The notes under the pieces are model-generated. The model saw nothing but the letters and a program-made list of their open reading frames with translations. It was not told the origin of the DNA and made no database searches. Source: Trichosphaerium sp. ATCC 40318 (taxonomy: Eukaryota; Discosea; Flabellinia; Trichosidae). Taken from it: 64,000 bases of DNA. The position numbers and the translations under genes were made by a program. The stretch covers positions 1 to 64,000 of the forward strand of contig JALMLS010000507.1 of assembly GCA_038496445.1 (NCBI GenBank). The letters are read 5' to 3'. Below are positions 11,461 to 23,309 of this stretch, piece after piece. Numbering within the stretch: the stretch's first letter is position 1; each line of letters starts with the position of its first letter.

Positions 11461-13391
11461 CTAGTACAAATTAGAAAATGGCCATGTTGAGTTGATGTGC
11501 CTTTGAAGCGATCTTTTTCTCTTCGTTTTAAAACGTGACCAGTTCCAGTTTATTTGTGGATAGTGGTCCTGTAACATGTAAGGAAAATATCTAACAACGC
11601 CCTGACCACCCAAAGCAACGAGTTGTTGATGAGAGACACGATACCTTCGAAGTGAGTAAGAATCAATTGCAAAAAAAGGTTCAACGAACCAGGTTTCTGG
11701 AGCGTCAATGTGGAGTGTTGCTTCAGCCTTTTCAACAAAAGCAGCCATATTGGTTATTTCTTTCCAAAAACCAGGAGGCTTTGAGTCTCCAGCGATGGCT
11801 ATTGACCGCTTTCGTTTATACTTTTTTCTAGGCTTAACAAGAAGAGGCGGCTTAACACTAGATACCTGTTAGTGCTGTAGAAGCGTGTACACGTTTCTGT
11901 TTTATTACTCACTCTCTAAAGTTCCATGGATGCGCTGGGTATAAAAGTTTGAGTACCTGTGTAAGTGTGTATCCGCTATAAGACAAACAAGTAAGTTCAT
12001 ATTTTTGTTATGTATTTCGTTACCTTTTTAACCCTATTTTGGCTCCATGTGCGTGGAACAAATATGGCTTTATAGTTTCCCAGTCATCGAGTACCTTAAT
12101 GTTGAGCTTGTCGGCAATCCGGTCCAAATCTCTTTTGACTTTGGCGTGAGAATCACTTTGAAAAACGTTAGTTAGGATGATCATCCTTGGTCTTATTGCA
12201 ACATACACAAACTTGTAGCTGAGCCAAGTAACCAAAGGGAAAGCTGTCGCGAGTACATTCTCTAAGGATCTACCATACCTAAGTAATTTCGTAAGCACCT
12301 AATTGTGAATTTCAAACGTACTGTAGTAACAACTTCTTCCCACCATTTTCGCTAACAGTTTTTGAACTCACTGAGTACCAATCATCTAGGGTATATATTC
12401 CGAGAGTAGACGCTAAAGAATTTACCTTGGCGGCTGTTGTTGATTTTTTATGAACCAGAAGATCCGTGCTGGGAAGAATAAAGTTAAACAAAGTCATCTT
12501 CCTAGAACATACTCGAATTTCCAGAGTAGCCATTTATAACTTGGAAAAGCAAGTCGTAGAGCTTCGCCGAGCGTCTTGTCTATTACTCTACTACCGCCTG
12601 CATATCCTCGTGCATCCTCAGTAGTCAAGTTGTACCATTGACTACAATCTTTAATGTTTAAATGTTCAGCTAAAGTTTCAAGCCAAGCACGAGGTGTTTT
12701 CATGTTATCGACGTATTTAGTAGGAGAACAACTTGCAAAGGAGTTATTTGCATGTACAAAGAAGTGACGGTAGCGTACTTGAAGTCATTGTCAGACCATT
12801 TATAATTCGGGTATATAGTTTTAAGAGCGTTGGCAATAGAGTGACAGTACCTAGAGAAAATATTGAACGGGTTGAAGCGTTTGGGTACTAAAAAAGCAGT
12901 AATCTAAAAAAAAAAATGTACTTGAACATGACACCACCGCCTCCTTCGTTGCTAACATCAGACGGTGTGCACTGGTACCAATCAGCCATTACTTTGTAGT
13001 TACGCTTTTGTGCAATGTAATTAAAACACGTGCGCTGATTTTCAATATCATGCCAATACCCACTTGGAGCAGAACTAATAGTGCGTGAGCAGCAATAATT
13101 ATGGGTTTTCAACTCTGTGGCAACTTACACAAATTTCCATGGAAGCCAGTTGTATTTTGGGTAAACGGCGGATAACGTTGCGAATATTGAGTTTGCATAC
13201 GCATTTAATAGTGCTGATGCACCTGCTTCTGACATTTTAGCTGCTGTTACGCCATACCAATCGCTTTTACATAGAATGCGTAATTTAGGAGCGACAGTAT
13301 CATCTAGACATTTTTGGCGGTTTGTAATCTCGTTCCAGTAGCCTTTTGGAAGCTTTTGTACTCGCTTGGTCGCTCTAACAGATAATCTCAT
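11461..13391 (-). CDS. six-copy W/WY/WLPWKF tandem-repeat protein
   Basis: ATG 13391 starts MRLSVRATKRVQKLPKGYWN and the frame runs through about nine short introns to the stop at 11461-11463. The chain is six divergent copies of a unit of about 65-80 residues. Each unit has an aromatic at its start (GYWNEI, GYWHDI, AWLETL, GFWKEI), a helix, a central WY or DW (KSDWYGV, MADWYQC, CSQWYNL, LDDWYSV, LDDWETI, PETWFVE), a Gly-rich turn, and an end of the type FP.Y.W (VYPKYNWLPWKF, IYPNYKWSDNDF, AFPSYKWLLWKF, AFPLVTWLSYKF, LYPAHPWNF, HYPQINWNWSRF). Similar repeats occur in uncharacterised proteins of algae and early fungi as far as I recall. The function is unknown. The last copy is preceded by a basic linker (KPRKKYKRKR), possibly a nuclear signal. 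Confidence 0.7.
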
Positions 13392-13570
13392 TACAGCGTT
13401 TACCACGCTATGGTGGCGAGAGTGAAGTTGGGGTACAGTTTATACGTGTCACTTAGAGCGAAAGACCTGATGCCGCTTAAACTCGTTGTAGACCTTGACA
13501 ATTTGTGGATTTATGAGGTTCTTGGTTGTTTGTACAATTATTTATTTTACATCTTGTTTTTACTTGTCGT

Positions 13571-13813
13571 TTAAGTTTGTTGAGCTAGAGCTCTTGCTAT
13601 TTCTTTATGATTTCGCGCGGCTTCCTCTTTGAAAGCCTATCTGTAGTGAGTAGCGATCAAGCCAAAAAAAAAATACCGTACCTCTATTTTTCTATCCATA
13701 GCACCGCGAAGCACGGTAGTTTTATGTTGCGCGAGCATTCGTAAATATTGCTCAACAGTTAGCGTCTTGTACTCTGCTTCTGACAAATTAAGCGTTGATG
13801 GTCTGCTTGCCAT
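13571..13813 (-). CDS. small helical protein, two exons
   Basis: ATG 13813 opens MASRPSTLNLSEAEYKTLTV. The first exon ends at DRKIE, and an intron with donor GTACGG and acceptor AGATAG joins in frame to AFKEEAARNHKEIARALAQQ before the stop at 13571. The product is only about 65 residues, charged and probably all-helical. I do not recognise a family. It lies upstream of the repeat gene in the same direction, and it is divergent from the Atg22-like gene, with only 118 bases between the two start codons. Confidence 0.55.
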
Positions 13814-13931
13814 GTTGTTTTAAACCGTTTTGAAAAAGTAGGCGGGAAATTCAAGAAACCAAAAAAAAAAAACGAAAATTGCGTCAACCATCTTCTGTCC
13901 TGAAGAGCAATAAAAAAAATGTACTGACGTA
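13814..13931. promoter_or_regulatory. short bidirectional promoter region
   Basis: These 118 bases separate two divergent start codons, at 13813 on the minus strand and 13932 on the plus strand. Both promoters must lie here or inside the neighbouring genes. It contains a poly-A/T stretch but no clear TATA box. Confidence 0.4.
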
Positions 13932-16384
13932 ATGAGCAATTCAGGTAGCGAATTGGAGTCAGTGAGTAGTTCTGATATACTTGCCGATCCTGTGAAAGGA
14001 GGTAAAAAGAGTAAGTTATCAAAATGGGAGTTACATGGTTGGTATTCATATGATTGGTACGCTACTTTTGTACCGGCGAATGTTCGAAATTGCTCTTATG
14101 GTATCTTCTAAAACCCGCATATGTGGCGTCTAAACGCTAAAAAAACGCAGTATGCGAGCCAGTTTCTTTTTTTGGCGTTAGTAACACTGATTTCTTTTCT
14201 CCTTAACGCGTTCGTTTTAGGGCGAACTCCGTGTACCCATACGTAGCCATAAATGGCTTCTTACCAATACTACTCAACGATTACGCAAAGTTTAGTGCAG
14301 GAACAGATTGCAAAGTTAATCTTGGCTGGCTGAAGCTTAATCCAGCGTACGATAAGCAACAACTTAATAAAACGCGTTTTGCGTCACTAAACAAACGTTT
14401 TGACAATTTATTTCCTCCACAGGTCCTACGCTAGCGTCATTGTTGGTCTTTCAGTGCTGTTCCAAATCTTTGCGTACTTAATATTTGGTAACGAGCGAAA
14501 AACGTCATATTTCTCAGTTGACGTTTTTTTTCCTTTTTAGGTTCATTGGCTGATTTTGGACCTGCAAGAAAACCTGCACTTATAGTTTCTACAGTATTAG
14601 GAAGCTTTATGACTATAGCAATTGTATTTATTGGGAGTTCATCGTTGTATTGGTTAGTAGCAGTACTAGCTATTTTTTCAAATGTAATGTTCGGATTGGG
14701 AAATATTTACTATAATTCCTACCTTCCGTTTTTATTACGGGATCATCCTAAGGTCGTAGCAGCAGCTCATAAGAGTAAAAAAGAGAAAAGAGAAGTAAGT
14801 ACTTGAAAAGAACAATTTACGGCAAGGCAGTGGTTGTGTAAAAGTAAAACGAAAAAAACTGATTGATTCTTTTGAGGTTGAAGATAGGGTGTCCAATTAT
14901 ATTTCTAAAATTGGGTTTATATATGGGTATATTGCTGTATTGATACTTCTTGCTACATCTATTGGCATTGTATTTTTATATACAGAACCAATAGAAGAAA
15001 ACACAATACGGTATGGACCATTATTCCCTATTGTGAACGTTTACATATTCAACTTTTTTAATTTGTAAATTAGTTGTCAGGATTACTTAGACACGAACTC
15101 AACTCAGTTTATTGAAGATAATAGTACAACAGGGTATCGTGTCGTAAGTTTATTTTACTCATTTAATCAATAACAAACTTTTACATTCAACTCACTTATA
15201 TCAAGGCTATTGGGATATCAGGTTTGTGGTGGTTTGGTTTCTCATTTTTTTCCTATTTTTTACTCCGACGCTATGTCGGTGCACCATTACCTAAAGGAGC
15301 AAACTATGTTACCCAATCATTCAAAACGTGTAAGAAAAATCATAGTATATTGTTCCAGCTTCTAAATACCTGATAGTGTACCAGACCTTTGTCAAAATTA
15401 AAAAGTTCCCTAACTTGGCAGTGTTCCTTGTTGCTTGGCTTATTTATTCGGATGCGTTTGAACTCATTGCGTAAGTCTCTCATTTTGTACTTTAACTCAA
15501 CTAATAATAGGTCAATGGGTACCTTATTCGCTAATGAAGAGCTTGGAGCACCTGGTGAGGTGTTGGCAGGAGTTTTAATAGTGGTATGTATTGATGAACT
15601 CTTGAGCTTTCTTTTTCTAACATTACTTTTTTAGACGCCTGTTTGTGCTTTGATAGGCACTATATTCTGGTTAAAGATCAAAAAGTGGTTTAACCTAAGT
15701 AACAAAACAATGCTTTTTATATTCATCTGCTGGCTTCTTGTACTACCAATCTACGCTTTCTTCGGTTTTACAGGTGTTTTTGGTAAGCTAGTTGACAACA
15801 AGTACCATACGAAACATGTGCTAACCTTTTTATTTCTAGGTCTTGCAAATCAATGGGAGTTATTCCCAGTTGTTATTTGGTATGGATTTGTATTAGGTGC
15901 TCTTCAATCTATAAGCAGGTATCTATTTTATTTGGGAGGTTGGGTTACCAACGACACCTTTGGTGTTTATCAATTTGCTTACTGATTTTTTTTTAGAGTT
16001 TTATTCGCTAGTCTTGTTCCACCTGGCTACGAAAGCGAGTTCTTTGGTTTCTTTGAAATCACAAATCGTGGTAGTACTTGGATAGGTCCTTTTATTGCTG
16101 CTGCATTGAAAGAAGGTACAGGAACTCTACGGTGGGGATTTGTGTACATATTAGTGCGTGTTTCATTTAGTTAGTTTTTATATTAAAATTAAACATTTCT
16201 ATAGTTAGCTCTTGGTATAGCTCTACCAATGTTGTACTTTGTTGATGTTAAGAAAGGTATAGAGCAAGCTGTAAAGGGTGTAAAGGATTTAAGACAAGCT
16301 ACAGATATTGAGAGTAGTGAAATATCACCTAATGTGGTATCTCCTAGTGAACGATCTGATGTTGAACTATCCAATTCTATGTAA
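13932..16384 (+). CDS. Atg22-like vacuolar MFS transporter
   Basis: The protein belongs to the Atg22 branch of the major facilitator superfamily, which in yeast exports amino acids from the vacuole after autophagy. Resolved exons are 13932-14056, 14221-14346 and 14423-14487, with more from 14541 on. The first splice gives the family signature GWYSYDWANSVYPYVA. Others are SLADFGPARKPALI, NIYYNSYLPFLLRDHP, and near the end LVPPGYESEFFGFFEITNRG, which matches the family motif for the last helices. About a dozen hydrophobic helices are spread over short exons. The tail after the last helix is acidic and Ser-rich (SEISPNVVSPSERSDVEL). The stop is at 16382-16384. It is probably a vacuole or lysosome membrane protein. 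Confidence 0.85.
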
Positions 16385-16845
16385 CATTGTGTAACAATCG
16401 AAAAGTGTAATAAACTGGAGATATATGTACTAGTTAACTACAAACTAATATCATGTGCAATACATGTGTAAACCATACCTGTTGGGTGACATAACAACGG
16501 CAGTGACGGTTGGATGCAAAACATGTGATTTGATTTCACAACTTTTATTTAACGTTAGTTGCCCTCTATAAGTATGTTTACTTGTGTGGCCAATGTTTTT
16601 CGAAGACTTTGTGGCTTATATAAATAATTACCTACCAAATAATAGCTCTAGTGCAACGTTCACTAACAAACAGTTTATTGCTCACATTGAAAATCTAAGC
16701 TCATTAAAAACTGAACTTATTTTTTTTGATAGTGCTTTGTATTTTTCTACCAACGCTTTTTGTCCATCTGTAGGCTCCTAATTGGAATAAAAACCATATT
16801 AATGTACAAAAGTCAAACAAGTAATGCAATAACTGGGCAAATGAT
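16385..16845. other. convergent intergenic region
   Basis: This stretch lies between two converging genes. A plus-strand frame at 16584-16781 has no motif and is probably chance. Nothing else was seen. Confidence 0.35.
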
Positions 16846-19334
16846 TCAGCGTACTTCAAACTTTTGACTTGAAATCTCATGTAGAAGATCTTTGGTTGCC
16901 TCTTTAATACTTTCCCAATCCTTTTCACCACGTGTTAACACCTAAAGTATCATTTTGAGGTGATATCAAAGATTTTAAATAATGTTTCTGTAAAGCAGGA
17001 AAAGAAGAGAAACAGTGAACATGTTGAACTCTTGGCTGAAAAAAAAATTGGATATATCACAAACCTCTTTTGCCTGCTCATAATAAGCAAGTATATTTCT
17101 CATCATCCAAACTGTCTTGTACAAAGGACACCATCTTTATCAATCATCAATAAACAATAATAAACCGAGAAAATGATATGCCAATGACTTACCGGTCGTA
17201 TGTACTAAATATGTTTTGTTCAAGGAAATCTGAAGTAAACATATCAAAGATGTGTAGAACCAGTTTCTCTTCATCTTTGAGATTGTCCTACCAAATTTTT
17301 AGAGTTTTATTGTATATCCAAGTATTTTATTGTATACTTCATGCATAATGATTGAAAAGAGGCATAAAGCGAGAAAAAAATGAGATTGGTTAGCAACTTT
17401 TGTTTGTTCTAAATTTGTATTTACCTTTCCTATGGTGCGTATTACGCTCTCAAGTTTTTGTTTTTGATGGCATATATTCACCAGTGACTCTTTCAAAGTT
17501 GTAAACTCAATGTCAACACTCTATAAACATTGTAAGCAAACAAAAAGTAAACCTAACAAAAAGTCTTGTTAGTTTGGATCATACTTCAAAATAACTTTCA
17601 AGGGCATCCTTATAACCATTACAACTCTTATCAATAGATAAAATTGGAAGCCCTATTCTACTTTGAAGTAGATACATCGCTGAAGGTGTAAATGCCTTGC
17701 TTGCAGCTGAAAAAAAATTACAAAATAAGACTTGAAGTATTGTCAAAAATAAGACGTTACCATAGGTCTCTGGTGTATCGAAAGAACCAATAAACGTTAG
17801 CGATCCGCTACGACAGTCCGATCCTATACATGTGACACAACCTGCCCTAGAAAAGACCTTTGATAAGCCATTTAAATAATGTTTGGTTATTACCTGTCAA
17901 ACGCGCTTGTAAGAGCGCTTGTAAGTGCCGTATCACTTTGGCCTTTAGTGCCACCACTAACCAAAGTTGACCACATTGATATGCCTTCCGCAGAAACAAC
18001 CACATTTAGCCCCTGATCTCTGTAATACTCAGCAACTGTTATACCTATGGGATTTTAGTAATAAACTTTTCGAAGCTTTAGAGAATGACCTGTATACACT
18101 GATGCCTTACAAACGCTTTCTTGAGTCCCTTGGGGAGCTACTATAACCGAGGTACGTTCAGAACAAGATACAGAACCTCTCTTATCAAACAGTAAGTATT
18201 TGTTGTATACAATGGATTGGTACTTGATGGTTTGCTCCAATAGAAACATGTGTCTCTGGTATTTCCATCAGGCCTTCGGTTGTCCTATGTCCTTTCTCAT
18301 TACAATAAATATGAACATACACGTCAGCATCTCCTTTGGATAGTAACATATAAAAGAATGCGCTTTTGGCGAAGGGCCTATACGGATAAAGAACATGCTT
18401 CCCACCTTTTGCAAGCCTAATAAAGAGTAAGAGTGATCACGTTTTCCTTGCATCAACGTTTTAGTAAAATATGCTATCAGCAGGTTTTTTTTAAATCACA
18501 TACGTCGATAGTATACATTCCCTCTGGTATAATCCAAGTTACTTTACCTTTAGCATTTGGACTCAAGAGTATCTTGTGCGTTACTAATTCTGTCTCTTTC
18601 ACAATACCAATGATATCTCCACCAACTAGAGCTTGACCAATCTATAAAGGACGAATTAAGTGACAGATGAAATTGACGATCAACGTACTACCACTTCTTT
18701 ATTAGGAACAAAGGGCCATTTCTTAGTTCTATCAAGCCTTGTGGATATGTTTTTAGGAAGTACAGCATCAATACTTTGCAATGGCCGCAGTAAACCGTCC
18801 GAAATTGAACCCATGATACCTAACAACTACCATCAAAAAACCGGTTGTAAAGGAAAAAAAACTATACCTGGACCAAGTTCAACACATATTTTCTCTCCAG
18901 TCGCAACAACTGAGTCTCCAATTTTTACTCCGGCTTAAAGACACGTTAGCAAATAAAAAATGATACCTTGACTGGCCAGGCTTTAGAGTGAAAACGAAAG
19001 GTTGATGGTTTCACCAACAAAAATGGCAACTTTTCTCTTTTCTTGGACGTACACGTGCTATACATTTCAATATCGACAATGTTCCCTGATATTCTAGTAA
19101 CCTCTCCAAGCAATTTTAACGGACCAATAAGTACCTACAGTGACAGATGAGCCTTTTGCAAGAAAAAGTTGGGTTCCTCTCTTACAGCTTCATAGCAAAA
19201 CGCTGTTGGGATACAAGCAGTTACACCTTGTATTGTTAGTTAATTGGCGTTGATTCAAAGCGTTTGGTGTACTTACAGCCTCTGCTAACTGATAGAATTG
19301 TATTAACTGTTGGGTTTGTTCTGTTGGTGCTCAT
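16846..19334 (-). CDS. divergent V-ATPase subunit A homologue without P-loop
   Basis: The gene runs from ATG 19334 (MSTNRTNPTVNTIL) to the stop at 16846-16848 through about a dozen exons. It follows V-ATPase catalytic subunit A from end to end: an N-terminal beta barrel (VLIGPLKLLGEVTRISGNIV), VVATGEKICVELGPG (about 18880), GIMGSISDGLLRPLQSIDAV (about 18800), TWIIPEGMYTIDV (about 18530), ERTSVIVAPQGTQESVCKAS then VYTG (about 18110), and the C-terminal helices FLEQNIFSTYDR and WCPLYKTVWMMRNILAYYEQ (17220 and 17080). In the nucleotide-binding core the expected Walker A motif GAFGCGKT is replaced by RPFAKSAFF (about 18370), and the following GERGNE-type segment reads CNEKGHRT. It should not hydrolyse ATP in the usual way. 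It may be a regulatory pseudo-subunit or a repurposed paralogue. Confidence 0.75.
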
Positions 19335-20106
19335 AGGTGCGAAAATAATGTATTTTATGAATAGTAACGTCGAATAAGTCAGAGAAGAGTTAGAATAAAA
19401 CTAGTTCCACCCCAAAACCCCTCAAATACCTAATAACTTTACCAAACGCAACGGTAACTTATTGTGCTGATGTATACCTCGCTACTGTGACAATTGAAGC
19501 GAGAAAAAGAGATGAACAATTGTATGAAAACTCGCTTCTTTTCGTACAACTTAACGTGGCTAAATAAATGCATTTTGGTTTGGCTTCATCACGTGGGTTT
19601 GAGAGGGGATTTTAGCTTGACGCTTCTCCAGCAGATCACATTTAACCGGCAGCAACTGGCTTTTTTTGCTAAACGTAAGTCTGTCTTGACTTGAATGAAA
19701 CAGAAACAAACAATGGAAAAAGCACTAAGAGTAATAGAAAACGAATAAAAAAAGTAAGCAAAACTGGCTAACCTAGACTGCTGTAGTAAAAGAAACCTTT
19801 ATTCTATTAGCAGCCATGTTACCAAGAACATTGATGAATAATGACTTCTCAATCAAAGGAACCTTACATTTTATAACTGTATGCTCATACAATCTGATCA
19901 CTTACCCCATGTGCTTACTGTATCTCAAAAAACTTGTACTACAGTTCTTGGTAAAATCTGTGATTGCTTTAGCAGTGGCTACACCGCTACTGTTTACATA
20001 TTGTTATGAGCATGTTATTTATTGTTTACGTTTACAAGAACATTACAAATGATACAATAAGGGCTAATGTACGAATTACGTTTTGTGCCTACAAGACAAT
20101 ATTGAG
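19335..20106. other. intergenic region with a candidate small membrane protein
   Basis: The gap follows the 5' end of the V-ATPase-like gene. Apart from the ORF at 19816-20052 it has only a weak plus-strand frame (19494-19694) without motifs. Confidence 0.3.
19816..20052 (+). CDS. possible small two-helix membrane protein
   Basis: This is an intronless 78-codon frame starting MLPRTLMNNDFSIKGTLHFI with a good start context (CAGCC before ATG). Two hydrophobic segments (LITYPMCLLYLKKLVLQFLV and SVIALAVATPLLFTY) could span a membrane. I recognise no family. It could also be one exon of a longer gene or a chance frame. Confidence 0.3.
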   Translation: MLPRTLMNNDFSIKGTLHFITVCSYNLITYPMCLLYLKKLVLQFLVKSVIALAVATPLLFTYCYEHVIYCLRLQEHYK

Positions 20107-21890
20107 TCAATATCTAATACCATAAAGTTGGCATACGCAAGTGCCTGATGCAGTTGGTTGTATTGATACTTCAGTTGGCATAGAGCTACTTGATGGAGTA
20201 GCAGTTGGTCTAGAACTGTCTGAAGGCATTTGTGTACTTGGAATAGAAGAAGTTGGAGTAGGATTTGTACTTCCACTTGGTGTAGCTGTACCAGTAGTTG
20301 GATTTTCTGTTGGTGGAGAATCCTGTAGTTTTTTGCGTTAGAAAAGGTATACTAAGTACTTACCTTGCTACTACAGTCAGCGGGTAATACATCATTAATA
20401 GCTTTCAACAGAGATCTAGAAGAATATGACCCTGTTCTTGATACGTCTTGACTGTCTTCCCAGTACATTACGCCAGGAAGACCTTGCTCTTTCTATAAAG
20501 AAATAGTAAGATTGCTACGTACTAGCGTTAATAACATACAGCATAAGTTGTCTTATTTTTGATGAGGTCAAAGCCATTGAAGTAAAGATTGCCGACAGAG
20601 TTTATAGAAGGGTCTTGTGTCTGCGTTGGGTACATCTCTACAATTGCAGAGTAATCCCAGTTCGTAACAGTTGTAGATGTGAATTGTTTGCCATAGAAAG
20701 GTAGACCGAATACCACTACACTTGTATAAGAATGCTATTATAGTAGAAATAAGAACTTTGAAGGGTGTACATTTGTCTGACGAAAACCCACGTCCAATCC
20801 AGTATGCTATAGATGCTATACTATGAGCTATGAGGACCAGAATCTAACGGATCCCAGCTGCCACGATAGTCATAGGCCTGAACACTATGAGTACCAAAAC
20901 AAGGAGTAAGAGAGGAACCAGTACCATTACATTCCAGTAGTGTGCTGCATTTTGTAGGTTGGGTACATCGAATCCTTTGCCAAAAAAATCTGTAGCAGCA
21001 ATATCGGCTTTGATTTTGATTAACTAACTTATTGCAAAAATAAAAAAACCAATAAAGTTGTACCTGATACTTCAAGCCCAGCAGAGTCTAGTTTTTGGAA
21101 TAATTCAGTCATCAGCTCAGCGTGTTTGTCTCCAATTTCAGGGAATTCCCTGATTCTCAAAGTTACAGGTACGTAAAAATACAAGGCAGCAACGAATCAA
21201 AACGGAATAACGAGGGTAAAAAAAATCTCCTTTTCGTGGATCACGTGATAAATACTCAGGAAAAACGGGTATACTGAACTTACCAATCGATATCAACACC
21301 ATCGTAGTTGTTAGTAACAAGCCAGAGATGTATGTTATCAACAAACTTTGTTCTTAAGGCTGGCGTATTAGCAATAGACTTCCAGTTTTGATTACTTGCA
21401 GAAGCTCCACCAATACTCAGCATCATCTTTACACAACTCCCATCAGGTTTTGCCTCAAGAAGCTGTTGAGGCGACACCCCAATATTAGAATCAGGGAAGG
21501 TAAAAGTGCCATCCGATTGAGGCACAGCAAAAGCATAATTAATGTGCGTTATCATATCCCACGTGATATGACTCAAAACGCCATCCCAAGCAGGGAAAAA
21601 TGTGGATACCACATTGTTTGTAGGTACTACAACATTGTCTAAGATGAAGCAACAGCAAGTGACCTACCATATTGGGACGGGGCTACTGGCGCTGAGGTAA
21701 CAGGGGCTACTGGCGCAACAGGTGGTTGTGTACCATCGCAAGGACCGCTCTGGCATCTGGGACCACTAAGATGTCTTTCAGTACGTAAATGGAGATAAAA
21801 TAAGAACTTACCAGAAGGCTTGTGTTTTATCACAATAACCGTATTGCGAGCAGCATAAACCTTTTTCTTTACCTGGCACATCATCACATA
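20107..21890 (-). pseudogene. GH18 chitinase, 3' main part of a gene split by a retrotransposon
   Basis: Exons on the minus strand encode the end of a hevein (CBM18) chitin-binding domain (21812-21890: GLCCSQYGYCDKTQAF; then from 21765 CGPRCQSGPCDG), a Pro/Val linker (PVAPVAPVTSAPVAP) and a GH18 catalytic domain. The domain starts VVSTFFPAWDGVLSHITWDM (about 21610), has NNYDGVDIDW at 21283-21312 with the catalytic Glu at the start of the next exon (EFPEIGDKHAELM), then SVQAYDYRGSWDPL (about 20880), VVFGLPFYGKQF (about 20700) and GVMYWEDSQD (about 20470). A Ser/Thr/Pro-rich C-terminal stalk follows. The product would cut chitin outside the cell. The gene's first exon and the rest of exon 2 lie at 28467-28615, beyond the element, so the reading frame is now broken. 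Confidence 0.85.
21887..21890. repeat. target-site duplication CATA, left copy
   Basis: CATA directly precedes the left LTR and recurs directly after the right LTR at 28467-28470. A four-base duplication is compatible with a Ty3/gypsy integrase. Removing the element and one CATA restores the chitinase exon. Confidence 0.75.
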
Positions 21891-21986
21891 TGTAATGACA
21901 ATTCATGTACTGTACTTAACTCAGCCTGTACCTTAATACATTAGAGGATTCCTAGGCTAACCTACTTGCCGTTTATCTACATTACA
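21891..21986 (+). repeat. left LTR (96 bp)
   Basis: It starts TGTAATGACA and ends ATCTACATTACA, and is identical to 28371-28466. At 96 bp it is very short for this class, leaving little room for promoter and polyadenylation signals. Confidence 0.9.
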
Positions 21987-21987
21987 T

Positions 21988-22002
21988 TTGGCAACACTTG
22001 CT
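21988..22002 (+). other. putative primer-binding site
   Basis: Two bases after the left LTR the sequence TGGCAACACTTGC begins with TGG, the complement of a tRNA CCA end. The following bases do not look like the initiator methionine tRNA. The priming tRNA is not identified. Confidence 0.4.
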
Positions 22003-22044
22003 TTCTTTTGGCTTGCGCTTTATTTCCTATCATTTATTTACACG

Positions 22045-23309
22045 ATGTCCGCGAAACAAGATATTACCTCGCAATTTGAGCTTGAACACGCTCTGTGGGA
22101 TTATCTACCTGATTTCGACACTATTAACTCGGACGTCTTAACCCTCGCTACTCGCGAAAAAGAATGCTTCTATAAAGACTCTTCAGTCACAGCTAAATCC
22201 CTGCTCACACTGCGAGACACTAAGCATTTTCCTAAGATTGCCGAATTTCACAGTGTACCTTTTAAAGATTCCCTCCCTAACATACGTGATTGGCTCAGCT
22301 ATATCAAACAATGTGCGTATAAGTACCGCTGGGTCAAAAGCGACTATTCTTTCGTATTACGTACCAAACTACTCGGCGACGCCCACCATCAGGGATCGAT
22401 TTCACGGCATCTTGAGCAATACAATGAGGATAGTTTATCACCCACAACGCCGTCAAATCCCTCCCACATGGCCCCATCATCACTTACAAGGTTATACTTG
22501 GCGATGGACCTATTACCTTCAAATCGTCGGTGTATCCTCTCGTTCTTTCGGCTATGCGCCGTTACCTTCGTACTGGCTACTCTGTCAAGTGTCGCAAGAA
22601 GCTCCTTGTCATTTCCCAAGGCAATCGATCTGTCTATGCGTACGTCGAAGAGTTCCGCCATCTCGCCTACGATGCTAACGAGTCCGAAAATATCAACTCC
22701 CCTATGCTCCTGGATATTTTTCTTCGTGGCTTACACCCCTCCTTGCGCGGTTTAGTTTGCACCACCGCTCCTGACACCTTCGATAAGGCTGTCGGCACTG
22801 CAGATACATTGGCCCACCAGCTTGATTTTGATTCAACCTTGGCTTCTTCCTCTTCTGTGGTACCTACTATCAGCGCCGCCCATTCATCACCTACAGCCGC
22901 TCGTCCTCTTCGTCACTGTGACTTCTGTGGCAAAGATAATCATGTGACCACTAGCTGCTATCGCATGCAGCGCCTCAAGCGTCTCGAAAAGTGTCTCTGT
23001 AATCGCCCTAACAATTACAACCGTTCCTACAACAACCGCTCCAACAACCGCTCCAACAACTGTTCCTACAACAATCGCTCTAATAGTCGCTTCAACAATG
23101 GTCGCTCTCAACAACAGCGTCCTCGCTACCAGCAAAGACGCAATGTCAACAACGTCAATTCCGATCCTGTTTTGCCTCTTCCAGCTCCTCCATCTCCAGA
23201 TGCCTCCGATGACGACCAGCAATATGATCTCAATGCTGTCTCCTCCTATGAAGCTGATGCCCTCGACGACTATTACAATGACGATTATTATGATTCGGAA
23301 AACCACTAA
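22045..23309 (+). CDS. Gag of the Ty3/gypsy element (one apparent frameshift)
   Basis: The first part opens at ATG 22045 (MSAKQDITSQFELEHALWDY) and reads SLPNIRDWLSYIKQCAYKYR in frame 1. The second part, in another frame, contains YPLVLSAMRRYLRTGYSV and NRSVYAYVEEFRHLAYDANE, a typical capsid end. A zinc knuckle CX2CX4HX4C (CDFCGKDNHVTTSC, about 22918) and an Asn/Arg-rich then acidic tail follow. The two frames would join if one T were added to the TTT run at 22434-22436. This may be an assembly indel or a real defect. Confidence 0.75.

Noticed and set aside
22238-22678. A 146-codon plus-strand ORF in gag.
   Set aside because: It is the third frame across gag. The real halves lie in the two other frames and carry the capsid and zinc-knuckle motifs.
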